NCBI GenBank assembly: GCA_030407085.1
Contig: CM059582.1
Span: 21,217,001 to 21,281,000 of the forward strand
Length of the DNA: 64,000 nt
Source: Trichopria drosophilae
Lineage: Eukaryota; Arthropoda; Insecta; Hymenoptera; Diapriidae
Direction: 5' to 3'
Made by a program: the position numbers and the translations under genes. Position 1 is the stretch's first letter; each line of letters begins with the position of its first letter. The notes beneath the pieces are model-generated. The model searched no databases. It was not told the DNA's origin and saw only the letters and a program-made list of their open reading frames with translations. This document shows, piece by piece, positions 48,414 through 60,900 of the stretch.

Positions 48414-50846
48414 TGTTGCGCTATTATCGACTATTTGATAAATTTAGGTTCGAAAATGATAATCGTGGCGACATCTCTGTTCGAGCGCTCATGCGATTAT
48501 AAGTGTCTATACCGACCCTCTGCGCAGCGCTATCACCATTTAAATCTGGCGGACTTTTCCAGGAATTAAGTTTGAAATTTGGCCATGCGTGGCGTAATTT
48601 TGGGTTTTTTATATCTTCCTGTGACGATCCGACAAGATTTCCGTTTCTCTTCAGACTCACTATGAGCATGCTTGTTGCTACACGCTTTTCACGCGCGACA
48701 ACGATTTATATCGTGGTTTTCAATAATTTATGTGAAATTCTTAGGTGCATTCAGTATCATCAGCATACTTTCGTTTCGCCGTAACTTCGCGTCAGATTTT
48801 CGCCTTGTCGCGAGTTTTTTGTACATGCGAAGTGAAATTCAGCGTTTTTCCGCCACTACCCACGTGGTCAGTTATTTAGTTAATGCGATTGAACTCAAGT
48901 CTGAGTCGAAACGTTTTGCGACTCATAATAGTGTGTAACGCTAGTGAGAAACTACCAGTGAAATTAAAGAAAGTTAAAACTCATATTGTTCGAAAGCGAC
49001 TTCATGTTTTTTCACTTCACCTGATCCTGCATTCTCATCACGGTTACCATCTGACATCGTGAAGGATATCTCCGTGATACAACATTTGGCGATCCTGCCA
49101 GGATTTTGGTGTAAGTAAAAGTGAAGTGGACAATCAAAGACAATTTTGAACATTTAATTTAATTATTAAAGACAATTTAAAAATTAGACATTAAAATCTG
49201 ACTCATTTGGACAGCAGTGATTTCGGGAGTGCCGTCATCCGTAAATTTGAATTTAAATTCAAATCGTGTCGCGTATTTTTTATCACGCTGAGTCGCATAG
49301 CATTAGCGCCATTACACGCTTCGGACGTTTCCGTAGTTCGTCGGTTGTAGTCCGAATACGAAATTCGGAACAAACAAGTACTAGTAGCAACGCCTCTCCG
49401 CCTGAGTATCATTAATACTCAGTTACGCCTTTATTACGCGTGATTGGATCGGGACGAGATCGCCCCCCTCGCGCTCCTACTAACTACACAATCATTCTGA
49501 GAAGTCTCGACGCTACCCGTGCGACGACAGCAACTAGCCCGAGTAAGGCGCATGCAATTATTTTCGTTCGACAACTGATCACGAAATTAAAATGACAAAA
49601 GGACGACATTCCGGATCTCTCGATGAGTATCATGAAATGATACAGTTAATTGCCTTGCAAACGAAGGCGGTTACGTCGATAACTCGAGCTGCCGAGTTAC
49701 TACAAACTGAACTGTCAATGGATCAGGCACGCACCAGACGTGCATACATCGAGAAGATTTGGGACCAGATGCTAGCACGTGACCTGACCATTTCTGCATA
49801 TGAGTCGCTTCCTCCATGTGCGCAGAATGAATACTTTACAGAGAAATTCATGGAAACACATGAGGAAATCTATTTAGACACCGCAGCTGGTTTGTCAGCC
49901 ATTATTACTGCTGCATCTTCTTCGCCATCTACATCGATTCCCGCTACCGTTCCAGTCGCTGCAGTCCACGAGTGTCATCGGAAAGCACAAGTACCGACCT
50001 TAAAATTGCCGCAATTTTCCGGAGAATTTTCAAACTGGATCGAGTTCCGTGACCATTTTCAGGCACTAATTATATATATTAACGAAAAGTCTTACGATGC
50101 ATTACAGCGTCTCTATTACTTGAAATCGTGCCTTCAGGGTGACGCTGCTGCGTTATTAAAAAACGTTGCAGTGACTGCTGATAATTTTGAATTAGCCTGG
50201 AAAATGCTCACGGATCGATATGAAAACAAACGTCGGTTATTATTCACGCATTTGACTAAATTATTTTCAATGAAAGCGATTTCGTGTGATTGATTCGTGT
50301 GAATGAAAGGTTCCGCGTCAGATTTGCGAAAATTATTGGACTCAGCGCAAGAGTCAACCGATGCACTCGCTAAACTCGGTCCGCCGGTAAACGACGATGT
50401 TATCGTTTTTCTCATTTCGCAGCGTCTTGACCGTGCAACTCGCGAAGCTTGGGAGTTTTCGCTTGATGGTGACGAGTTCGCGTCGTATGACGAATTATCT
50501 AATTTTCTAAAATTAAAAGCTCGGGCACTTCAGGCATCGATGCCTAGTGCCAAAATCACTCGCCAACCCACGTCGAAACCTCGAACTAAAATTCCAGTTA
50601 ATGCGATTGAATTATTTAGTTAATGCGATTGAATTATTTAGTTAATGCGATTGAACTCAAGTCTGAGTCGAAACGTTTTGCGACTCATAATAGTGTGTAA
50701 CGCTAGTGAGAAACTACCAGTGAAATTAAAGAAAGTTAAAACTCATATTATTCGAAAGCGACTTCATGTTTTTTCACTTCACCTGATCCTGCATTCTCAT
50801 CACGGTTACCATCTGACATCGTGAAGGATATCTCCGTGATACAACA
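48414..50846 (+). mobile_element. Nested BEL/Pao element, internally deleted
   Basis: The 5' LTR is 48414-49084 (TGTTGCGC...GATACAACA), followed by a primer-binding site TGGCGATCCTGCCAGG from 49087. A gag frame comes next, then a truncated 3' LTR (about 50615-50846) ending GATACAACA. The flanking duplication AAAGC (48409-48413, 50847-50851) marks insertion into LINE ORF1. All of pol and the first two thirds of the 3' LTR are missing. Its LTR and PBS differ from the BEL at 40196-46537. Confidence 0.88.
49592..50610 (+). pseudogene. BEL/Pao gag of the nested element (truncated)
   Basis: The frame starts MTKGRHSGSLDEYHEM and contains the Pao gag core: VPTLKLPQFSGEFSNWIEFRD, then YYLKSCLQGDAAALL and AWKMLTDRYENKRRL. 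One disruption near 50290 shifts the frame, and the second part (50303 on: LDSAQESTDALAKLG, LDRATREAWEF, LSNFLKLKARAL) continues the same protein family. It ends at a deletion junction near 50605 and lacks the zinc-knuckle tail. Confidence 0.8.
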
Positions 50847-50851
50847 AAAGC

Positions 50852-51398
50852 AGTCAACGAGAGAATGGCTTTTGAAAACATTTCGTATTCAGAGGCTAGA
50901 CGATTAGTGTTTGGTGAAAACAGAATTATTAGGAGAGTAAACGAAGAGTTTCCAGCATTGAGCATACCGGAGAACACGTATAGTAGTGTAGCAGCAAAGC
51001 AGACGAAAAATAACCCGATTGCTACCCCGAAAAGCCCCAACAATGCAAACCAACGACTGAGTGAAGAAAAAATACGACTAAAGAGAGAGACAAGAAAATC
51101 TCAACGGAGAAGATGGAAAGACAACGAGCACCGCAATACCCAGCTGCACCCTACGGGGACGGGGGGAAACGCACGGCGTTTACACCCAAAGTACCAGCAG
51201 GCGTGAATATCCAGAACACGATGAAGACGTACGGCAAAAGTTCAATGACGAACAAAATAAGTAGAGACAATTCGTCACCGGATTTAACAGTGACCAACCG
51301 ACTTTTTGCTAGAATAAATGAACAAGACCAAGGTAAGAGTGTAAAGGACGCTAAAGGCAAAATAAATAGTAAGAGTGGTAAAAACCATGAGAAATAGT
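50852..51398 (+). pseudogene. I-like LINE ORF1, 3' part
   Basis: Directly after the AAAGC duplication the ORF1 frame resumes (AVNERMAFENISYSEARRLV), which normally follows the knuckles in I/jockey-type ORF1. A frameshift near 51115 moves the remaining, basic C-terminal part to the next frame, ending GKNHEK at about 51395. Confidence 0.7.
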
Positions 51399-51470
51399 TA
51401 TATATATTCTTTTTTTTTTCTTTTTTTTTTGTTTAATTTTAGTGGAAAACACACCAAAACTAACTCAAAC

Positions 51471-52360
51471 ATGGATAACTGTAAATTAAAAATCCTTCAA
51501 TGGAATTGGCGTAGCATAAAAAATAAACAAGATCTGATAGTAGAAGCAAAAAATTTCGATGTTATCGTGGTTGTGGAAACATGGCTTGGAAAGGCGGATA
51601 AATTTGAAATAAAATATTTTAACTCAGTCAGATTCGATAGAATCTTAGATAGAGGGGGTGGTATCGCCTTCTTTGTCAGAAGGAATATTATATATGACAA
51701 AATCGACCTTAAGTTCCAGGGATCATCATTGGAAACTGGATCAATTGTCATAAATACTAAATTAGGTAAACTCTTACTAACGGCATGCTATAGAAGACCA
51801 GAAAATAATAATAATCTATCGATTAACGAATGGAATAAATTAATAAAAGCTAACAAAGATTTTGATTGCAAATTTTTCATGATAGGAGGTGACTTTAACG
51901 CTCACCACCAATTATGGGGAAGCGAAAAGGACTGCAAAAATGGTAAAATCATAGCAGACAATACAGACTTTGGTGATATTATTTTATTCAATGATAATAA
52001 TCCCACTCATATCACAATTTTATATACAGGAATCAAATATTCGAACATTGATTTGACCTTGGCCTCCCCAGAATTGGCCCTCATGAGTGAATGGAGTGTG
52101 CATGACGATAAATGGGGGAGTGATCACTTCCCCATTTCAATTAATATTAATACAAAACCGGAAACCATATTCAAACTAGACTATAGGTACAATTTAAAAA
52201 AATATCATGGGATCGTTTTAATGAAGCTCTGGGAAAAAGTAATATATACTTAAATAGCTTAGAATTTCGTAATCTGGGTGTTATTGACAGGTATAATTCT
52301 TTTATGGAAATTATACATAACAGTATTGAAAGTTCTTTGCAAAAATCATTTCATAACAAG
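51471..52360 (+). pseudogene. I-like LINE endonuclease domain (ORF2 start)
   Basis: Starts MDNCKLKILQWNWRSIKNKQ and shows APE endonuclease landmarks: VVETWLGK, GGGIAFFVRR, CYRRPENN, GGDFNAHHQLWGS, NIDLTLAS and SDHFPISI. This domain nicks target DNA. A frameshift near 52200 precedes the last recognisable I-like residues (SLQKSFHNK, about 52359), where CR1-like sequence begins. Confidence 0.82.
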
Positions 52361-55034
52361 GCATGAAAGGCTTCCGGTTCCGGTGAGTAACTTAACAGCA
52401 CTGTCTTTCTCTCGTTCCATCTTTTCGGCATTTTTCTGCTGTATTGTGCCTGCGGGCGTTGATTTTTTGCAGCTCACCGACAAGCTTGATTCTGTCGCTC
52501 CGCCTTATCAATTCTGTTGCTGGCCTTTGTGATGCTCTCTCGTTGTTGGCATCTCATTTGGTGACAGGATTTCTAACCTCCAAATTCCACGTGGCCAGTC
52601 TCCTACTTATGCACAAGTTGTCTAGGACAAGTACCGCCATCTATCGGCTCTAAACACCTATTACCGCAAATCAACTAAGGACTTCTGCTCTTGATAATAC
52701 AGGGATCTAGACTTAATGTAAATTACTTACGCCGATTGTAACTTAAGGTTTTTCTTCGGTCACTTCTACATTTTGAACAACAATGGCTGATTTTTTGTGT
52801 TCTTCGTGTGATAAATCCATCACAGACAGTACATCTATTATATGCATCGTATGCAAAAGTCGCTACCATACTGATTGTTGGCCTGAGTCTAGCATCAAAA
52901 CTGATGAAGGGCATTACATTTGCTGCCTTACTAACAGGGGACGAAAACGAAAGGGAGCCGAAAATCTACTACGTCCTCCACGCCTCCTACGATCAACCAG
53001 TGCATCATCAGCTGAATCTGGCGTATCGGAGACGTTCCAACAGTCCGGTACAACGTCTAACAATCCTGTCGACCTGCAAACTTTTTACAACGAGTTTAAA
53101 AATACCTGCGCCATGTTAAGCACCAAAATGGATAAGGTTCTCAATGTATCAACGAGAGTTGATGAAATCGAGACGAAACTTGATGCACACACAGTTGAAG
53201 CGAAGGCCGAAATGAAATCCACACGTCGAGACATCAAAAAATCTCGTGCTATTGCAGGATATGAGGCTCGAAACTGCGAACTAGTAGTTTCTGGACTACC
53301 TGAACGTGACAACGAAGATCTGCGTAACATTATTATTAAAATCTCTGAAATATTATATGTTACTATGGATGCCAGGGACATACTATCGGCGTATAGACTT
53401 AAACCGCTAAGAAACTTAGCTACCAATGCAGCAACTTCTACGGACCAGCAACCTTCTAGGCCGTTCTCTATTTTCGTTAAACTAACCTCCTCGCGCTTGA
53501 GATCTGCTTTTATTGTTGAGGCTAGAAACCATCGCAAACTGGTATCAACAATGATCGACGACACCCTGACAAAGCAGACAATATATATCAACGAACACTT
53601 ACCACCAGGAACAAGAGAATTACTAAGAAAAACCAAAGCTGCCGTGCGAGGGGTTCCCGCAAAAAGATGCTATGTCTACAATGGTATTGTCCACTACCGC
53701 CCGGCGAGTGGTGAAGCTGCAATTGAAATTCTGACAGAAGAAGACCTAGTCTTCGAGGCGAAGTGCGCGACTGTGAATCAGTAGCTTCTAATGTCGATAC
53801 TAGCTGTTCAAATTTACTTAGGTCATTCATTCCTAATAATGAAAACATCAAATTATGCCATATAAATGTGCAGTCATTAGATTCCACCAATAAGTTCCCA
53901 ATATTCACAGAATTTTTTACAACTAACTTCTTTCATGTTATGTTGCTAACTGAAACCTGGTTCAATGCTTTTCATTTGGATAAACAGTTTAACTTAAAAA
54001 ATTACGTATTACTGAGGAATGACAGACTAGGGAAACGTGGGGGTGGTGTCGCTGCATATATTCGTAGCTCTCTAAGACCAACTGTGCTTGCAACATCTAA
54101 ATATGTTATAAATGAGCCTGAATTTATGCTCATAGACTTAAAAATAGACCACAGTACTAAAATCTTACTTTCTGTCATCTACAGAGCGCCTTCCACGTCT
54201 TACCTGAACAAATTTGAAGATTCGCTACTGAGATATAGTCACGCATACAACGATATAATAATATTCGGGGATTTGAATATCGATTTAAATAAAAACAACT
54301 TGGCTTCGTCACATCTTCGTGAGTTTGCCTCAAACAGTGGTCTTTCCTTAATCCCATTTAACTCGACTCATCATAGCCACATTTCAGATTCATGGATTGA
54401 CCACTGTCTGGTGTTAGATTCAACCAAGGTAACTCATTATGACCAAATTGTTACTCCGTTTGTCGCTGGACATGATTTAATATCTATCGAATACGATATC
54501 AAGGTACCAACCAAAGCTGAGGGAACCATCTCCTGTAGGAACTACAACAGGATTAATATAAACAATCTGTTGACTGATCTCGACAACAAGGATTGGTCCG
54601 CCTTCCTATCCCTCCCTAGTATTAATGAGTCATGTAAATTTTTAAGTCAAACGCTAAAAACAACGCTTGATGATCATGCGCCTCTACATTCCTTCCGGCC
54701 CAAAGTATCATCTGCCCCTTGGCTTACTCCAGAACTGCGTAGAATGCGAGTTCATTACAACTCTTTAATCTCAGCAACTAGACGCACGAGGGACCCTCAG
54801 ATCAAATCACGACTAATAACATTTCGAAAGAGCTACAGGCAGCAATTATCAACGACGAGAGACAATTATTACGCCGTTAGGCTAACGGGAATATCCGATC
54901 CGAAGAGACTATGGAGGGAGCTACGCGGAATGGGTTTGGTTAAACGTAAAACAGATAATTTACGACTTTGCTGCACTGTTGACGAAATTAATCAATATTC
55001 TGCTTCTCTATCACAAAACTTTTTAGTTACGACT
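52361..55034 (+). mobile_element. 5' part of a CR1-like LINE embedded in the I-like LINE
   Basis: About 420 bp of 5'UTR, a complete ORF1 and the endonuclease plus linker of ORF2, with no reverse transcriptase or 3' end of its own. The right boundary is inferred where the protein passes from a CR1-like linker (SQNFLVTTN) to an I-like RT palm (KGLPQGSALSPLLF). LINE copies normally lose the 5' end, so keeping the 5' and losing the 3' end points to a later deletion or a template switch. Confidence 0.7.
52783..53784 (+). CDS. CR1-like LINE ORF1 (PHD-finger type, 333 aa, intact)
   Basis: Starts MADFLCSSCDKS. An N-terminal PHD-like zinc finger (CSSC, CIVC, YHTDCW, CC; residues about 6-48) is followed by a basic linker, a coiled-coil stretch (about 105-160, MSTKMDKV-type heptads) and a C-terminal domain with LVVSGLPERDNEDL and IFVKLTSSRLRSAFI that resembles transposase-22/RRM-like ORF1 cores. 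ORF1 proteins of CR1-type LINEs bind RNA and nucleic acid. Its stop overlaps the next start by 22 bases. The degraded relic at 17290-19000 has a similar ORF1. Confidence 0.75.
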   Translation: MADFLCSSCDKSITDSTSIICIVCKSRYHTDCWPESSIKTDEGHYICCLTNRGRKRKGAENLLRPPRLLRSTSASSAESGVSETFQQSGTTSNNPVDLQTFYNEFKNTCAMLSTKMDKVLNVSTRVDEIETKLDAHTVEAKAEMKSTRRDIKKSRAIAGYEARNCELVVSGLPERDNEDLRNIIIKISEILYVTMDARDILSAYRLKPLRNLATNAATSTDQQPSRPFSIFVKLTSSRLRSAFIVEARNHRKLVSTMIDDTLTKQTIYINEHLPPGTRELLRKTKAAVRGVPAKRCYVYNGIVHYRPASGEAAIEILTEEDLVFEAKCATVNQ

Positions 55035-56117
55035 AATGTCAGTGGTGTCATGGTAAAGGGTCTACCACAGGGTAGTGCTCTTAGCCCGCTTTTGTTCGCC
55101 ATATACACAAGGAATATAAAAAATGTTGTAGGTTTACACTCACCGGTATCAGTTTTAGAATTCGCGGATGACATAGCCCTATATTCAAAATACGAAGATG
55201 TAAATATTCAAGAGAGAATAAGTGGGTTCGAAAGGTCTACAAATAGTGTAGTTTCGTTTTTAGGAGAAAGAGGTTTACAGATATCAGCAGAGAAATGCAT
55301 CATAGTCGTTTTTGACAGGGGTAAGAAAAATTCAAATAATAGCTTTAGTATAATAATAGATAATGTAATAGTCCAAGGGTCAAACGAAACAAAGTTCCTG
55401 GGGATGTACCTTGACAGAGGTTTAAATTGGAAGCGCCACATTGATTACACCGTGGCAAGGGGTAAGTCCGCAATGAAAATATTGGGTTGTTTAAGAAAAA
55501 CTTGGTGGGGTGCCCACCCTATAACACTCGCTAATCTGCATAGAGCCATAGTGCGGTCGAGACTAGAATATGGCAGGTTTCTCATATCTCCGTACGAAGA
55601 CCAAGATTTATATAGAATTCAAAAAGTAAAAAATGTGGCAATTAGATGTATAATGGGTTATAGAGACAGCACGCCAATAAATGTTATGACCGCGGAATCC
55701 AAGATACCCTTGATAAAATATAGGTTTAAAGAGCTAGGTTACACATTTGTGCTTAAATGTATGATAATTACAAACAACAGGACGATAAAGAACATTGAGT
55801 GTATTGTTGAGTCGGATGAGAACTTTGTTCACGAACGTAATTTTAAAAAATCTATTATTGTGGAATGTTATCAAGATATGTGGCAATTAGCCGATTCAGG
55901 CATACATTCTGAAAAACACTATAAATATCAAGGACAATTTGGGTACACAATGTTTAGACCTAACATAGATCTAATTTCTGGCAGAGAAATCTGCAAAGCT
56001 AGTAACCCAAACCAGGAATTTGAGAAAAGGTTCCCAAACAACAGCGAATTTTTACATATTTTCACAGACGGGTCTAGGATTATATGCGAAAAACGGGTTT
56101 GGCGAACTGGAGTATGA
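53763..56117 (+). pseudogene. Chimeric LINE ORF2: CR1-like endonuclease fused to I-like RT (784 codons)
   Basis: Residues about 30-230 form an APE endonuclease (INVQSL, LLTETWFN, GGGVAAYIRSS, IYRAPS, GDLNIDLN, SWIDHCLV, GHDLISIEY). The linker (PWLTPELRRMR, YRQQLSTTRDNYY) is of CR1/jockey type. At about residue 424 the frame passes into the I-like RT: KGLPQGSALSPLLF, FADD (55161-55172), ETKFLGMYLD and a thumb region. The RT fingers are missing, so an active polymerase is unlikely. The frame runs into RNase H (FTDGSR) and is broken near 56085 by a one-base shift; RNase H continues in another frame. Confidence 0.8.
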
Positions 56118-56913
56118 ACTTGGAGTACTGTTGTCTTTGCTTCCAGACTTTGCGTCCATATTCACAGCGGAATGTCTGGCGCTACTCCTAGCTATTGAGA
56201 AAATCATGCTTAAGAAGGAGAATAAAGTTATTATTTTTTCAGACTCCGAAAGTGCTTTAAAGGCTTTGAAGAATAGTAACGGCAGTAGATCATCAGTCAT
56301 CATAGAAGAAATAAGACAAAAATTGGCTGCGGCTGATAACTTGAACATTCAAATTCAGCTTACGTGGGTTCCAGCCCATGTAGGATTGGTGGGGAACGAA
56401 AAAGCAGATGTTAATGCTAAATTCGGTGCAAATGAAGGGAGGGTACTAAATCGAGCCATTCCCTTTAGTGATTTCTTTGCTAAATTTAAAATTAAATGTA
56501 AAACAGAAAATGAAAACAATATTGTTAATAGAGGAAAAACTAAGGGAATTTTCTATTTCGATCATTTTTACAATAACGCTAATAAGCCATGGTTCCACAA
56601 GTACGACTTCTTGAGAAGGGTGATTGTAACTTTAAATCGACTGAGGAGTAATCACTCATCCTTAAATTCTAGTCTACTCCGTAAAGACATTGTAACATCG
56701 GGAATGTGCGAGTGTGGTGAGGATGACGATACTATTGATCACGTTTTTTGGAAATGTGAGTTACATAAGAATGAAACAGAGATAATGATTAGCGAGATTA
56801 GAAACGTAGCGAAGTATGGTCCATACTCTTTAGCGTCCTTTTTGACTCTTTACAATGTAAATATAACTAAAAGCATAGTTAAGTTTATAATGAATATTAA
56901 TCGCAAAATGTAA
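56085..56913 (+). pseudogene. I-like LINE RNase H and C-terminal zinc motif
   Basis: After the frameshift the RNase H domain continues with GLYAKNGFGELEYELG, FTAECLALLLAIE, VIIFSDSESALKAL and LTWVPAHVGLVGNEKAD. It is followed by a tail with CECGEDDDTIDHVFWKC, the cysteine-histidine motif usual at the end of I-clade and related ORF2 proteins. The frame ends with NINRKM. RNase H degrades the RNA strand after reverse transcription. Confidence 0.85.
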
Positions 56914-57258
56914 TTAGGGTAATAAGGAAGGTTTAATGTTCTGAAACACCTACTATCGGTAAGGTAGGAATAAGAGGGGAAGTCGACGTTGAGTGAACAA
57001 TCGACGGTATTCGCCTTATAATATATGGTGCTAGTAGTATAGACTAAGTAATTATAAGTGCCCGTTATAAAAATTTCCGGTTTAACAATACTTGAGTATT
57101 GTTTGGTATTGACCCTATAATCTCTGGTATATTGGTATAAGTATTTCAATTATAATATGTATATGATTATTAGAATAGGTATTGCGCGCGCCCTTCAGGG
57201 CAGATATTGTATCTTGGCTATGTAACCTAACAGTTGTGCCAATAAAAGCATTACTATC
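56914..57258 (+). other. 3'UTR of the I-like LINE
   Basis: 345 bp with no coding sequence, ending GCATTACTATC immediately before the right copy of the target-site duplication. There is no poly(A) tail; an AATAAAA lies near 57240. Confidence 0.7.
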
Positions 57259-57742
57259 TATATTCCCACCAATTTCTGTGTGTAGTGCAAACGAATTGAT
57301 GCTCATTCCCAAATCAAAAAAGAGGGCAGCACTTCACCATGAGGGAAGTCTTCACCATGAACCAGGATGTTCTTCCAGTTGCACGTTTTTTTAAGGTTCC
57401 TTTTACAAGTTATCTGTGGAAGATAGACGATTTTGCCACAGCCCAAAATTGCAAATTAGTTTTTTCGATTCGTCAGAAAATTCGTTTGTCAGAATATTAA
57501 ATGTTCTTTTAGGGAACAATGAAAAAGTAATTCCCTGCAAACACAAAAGTAACAATTGTGTAACAACTATGCAACATTTATGTAACAATGTAACCATTAC
57601 GTAAATTTTACAGGACTATTACTTTTTGTGCGGGCAGGGATTATGATTGATAAAAAAATAATTCATTGATAATTATAATGCCTAACAAACATCACATGTA
57701 TACAAAGGATTTTTAAGTTATCATAATGGAGGACGTACTATC

Positions 57743-57906
57743 TCCCGGGAAAAATGGGATTATATATAATTATATATTTCTAGATATAATTGTCTACAAT
57801 TATATATAACTGTATATAGTATACAGAATTATATATATATATACACAAATAATATTTGTATATAATTGCATCTATTGTTATAGATATAAATTCCATTTTT
57901 TCGGGA
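57743..57906. repeat. MITE-like inverted-repeat element (unit 2 copy)
   Basis: Counterpart of 19501-19673, with the same imperfect inverted ends (CCCGGGAAAAATGGGA and TTCCATTTTTTCGGGA) and a slightly shorter AT core. Confidence 0.6.
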
Positions 57907-60900
57907 TGTTAAACATTTTAGCGCAGATATGTGTTAAACATCTGAGCGGAAATATTACAATTAATCACAAATAAGGATATTTATTATTGCAATTATTTTT
58001 TCTAGAGCAATTATATTCTAAATTATCTATAAGTAAATTTAAAAAAATAAACCCAAGATTTTGTATTCTTATATTTACATTTCTGTAAGTTTTCTTTATA
58101 TTACAATTTTCAACATTTTCTTAAGTCATTCAAAATATACATAACAATACAAAACTCTATTACTGAAAAGATAACAGCTGACGCATCTAAGAAAAGTAGC
58201 AGTTATTACTAGCATTTGTGAACAGCATGGTCGCCACAGCTCTTGGTGGTGAGAGAGCAGGTCGAAAAAGGTATTTTAACTTTGTTATTGCCATCTTGTG
58301 GTATCCATTAAAAGAAGTATGCAAAATGTAGCTTTTTGTTTTTTGAATTTTTTTTAATAGATACATTTAATACAAATTTTAGCATTCGATACTATCAAAG
58401 ACTTTTGAAAGAAATTTATAGATAATATACATATATAAACCTTTCAGAGTTACTTAATTCTTAAGAGAGTTTTTACTATTACTGTTTTTACTATGATCTT
58501 ACTAGTATACAAAGCCAAAAAAAATTTTACCAATAGTTTTTACACATTTTCGCGTATGTCTCTGAATTACTTACGTAATAATATACATAATTCGGTTAAT
58601 TAATTAATTAACTATTACTCACTGGTTACGATACTAATTGATGAACAAAATGTAATATTGCCATAAATGACATAGTATTATTATTAATTTAATTACTTAT
58701 GTTATTCTAATATTCAATGCATGAATTAAATTGATTGTTCGAAAACTCTTTCGTATTCTCTGGAAAATACATTCAATTATATTTACGAAAATGAGTAATT
58801 TAATGTGTCGAAATTACATTATTCAAAGAGGCTCCTTCTACAATGCATAATTTGTATACAACTAACTCGTATTATTTGTATGTTATGAACACAATCCTTC
58901 AAGGTTGACTCAATTCGACAAACTAAATATATATCTAAATTTCAACTTAATAAATTAGTCACTTATTTACGCTACAAAAGTCGAGCGAACACATTAAATT
59001 TTAATACATCAGACATACCAAACTTTACGAGCAATTAACCGTGAAATCAACAGTTTTTGCATTTCAAAGGTTTTATAACAATGGAGATTAAAAACATAAC
59101 TTCTTCTGACACATATATTGCCTCCAAAATTATAAAGCACTGCACAGTCCTGAAGCAAAATTCTTATCTCAGTAGTAGTAATATAGTCATAATATCTATA
59201 ATTTAGCGAATCAGTTATTCGCAAATGTGCAACGTTTGAAAAATTCGTTTTACCCTTCTTCTGTGATTTGATTTGGGCGAGCAATACCTTTGGAAAAATT
59301 AAGGATTTTCGAAAAATTCTCCCGATCGTAAGCATTTTCCACGGTATGCGTAAGCTGATCCGTTCTACCCTGTAGTTTTTCTTAAATAATTTTTTAGAAC
59401 CTACTTATTTCAAAGAGACAAAAGCTAATTATTTATATCTACTTTACAGTGTTACATTATAATGTAATTCGGGAATCCGATGACTTTCGATAATTGACAA
59501 CAGTTGGTTCTTCCTGGATTATGTGTACCTTCATTAATCAAATCTGTATATAGTGAAGAAAGCGTATCCCGTTTTATTTTGTTAAAGGTTTTTACTAGAG
59601 ATCTGATTCTACAGATTGACTGAAAGTTATTAAAAAATCATTGTCATTCAGGTTTCATCGTGAGCTATTTTAGTGACTTTCGGTTGTTCTCATATTCTGT
59701 TTGGAGGTGTGATAATAGTAGTAGAATTTCTTTGATATTTTCTAAGATTTCACATTCGGGAATAAGGTGTCCTTTGCATCAAGCTCGATCGAGCTCTCAA
59801 ATGTCTGTGTCATTTCTTAATTGACCAATCCTTCGCATTTTTAATTCCAAATTCAGGAAACTCAGAATATTTATAATAATAATATGTGATGGTGATTTTT
59901 TTTTTAAAAAAGGTATAAAATTTTGTATTCAACGATTTTAGTCACCCAAACTGTAGTTTATACCTCGCTGTACTATTTGCGTCTCTCAATATTTTGCCAA
60001 CTTCATCTCATCGCTTCACTCATGCACATTTGTATTGTAATGTGCTTTTTTAAAACGGCGGATCACAATCAGTCAAGTCATTGCTCGATGAGTTCTAATC
60101 TGAACTCGTATGTTCAAAATCCAAAATGAACTTTTTAATATGGTATATTGAAAATTTAAATGTCATTCATTTTTTAAGTGACAAACTTGAAGCCAAATTA
60201 ATTTCTTCTTTTTGAATTTTGAACATCTAAGTTTAGATTCGAAATCAGCGCTTTGTTGAAAATCATTGGATAAGAATATATATATTTATATATATAACCA
60301 ATGTTTCAAAGATGGTAATTTTTCACATAAATCGTTTTCTGTCATTTTAAAATTGAAATCTACAAACAGTTCTTGTAGAGGAAACATTTTTCCTTCCATA
60401 TTTTGAATATTTAGAGGTTTTCTTTTGAACATTATTACTAAAAATATGTAAACAAATAGTCGAAAAATATCCTTACTTTTTTATAGAACTTTTACGTAAC
60501 ATTTGAAAGATCGAAATATTTCAGCAAATTTTGTGTGAAAATTTTGAACATTTCGGCATTAAAGGGTTGTAGAACCAGACAAAAATGTTGGTAGTAGAAA
60601 ATTGCGATATTTGAATGTTTATTTCAAAAAGTAGAATATTCTATTATAACCCTTTAATGCCGAAATATTCAAAATAAAAAATGTCGTTTTCGGTTTTTCC
60701 ACGCGTAACGATTTAAAATGATAAATTTCCTCAAAAAATATATTTGTTGTAGACGTTTAAGTTGCTGAGCAAGATTCCGACACCAAATTCGTGAAATTCA
60801 GAAAGTCCAATATGGCGGACGAATATTTTGAACTATTAAATATTGTATACAAGCTTTTTGTGGTCGATGATCACGAATAGAACATTTTTCTAAATCCCTA

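Larger units (their letters stand above)
47312..57258 (+). mobile_element. Composite I-like LINE (9.95 kb) with nested insertions
   Basis: Flanked by a perfect 13-bp target-site duplication TATATTCCCACCA (47299-47311 and 57259-57271); the empty site is in unit 1 near 18985-18997. Order: 5'UTR, ORF1 with CCHC knuckles, APE-type endonuclease, reverse transcriptase, RNase H, CCHC-like tail and 3'UTR ending ATTACTATC. This order and the RNase H domain are typical of the I clade. ORF1 is split by a BEL element (48414-50846). The endonuclease-RT junction is replaced by a piece of a CR1-like LINE (about 52361-55030). The 5' end appears complete. Confidence 0.85.

Noticed and set aside
47312..57258. 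Possibility that the retroelement block is an integrated virus
   Set aside because: All recognised proteins are ORF1, endonuclease, RT, RNase H, gag or protease of LINE and BEL elements. No capsid, envelope or viral polymerase was seen.
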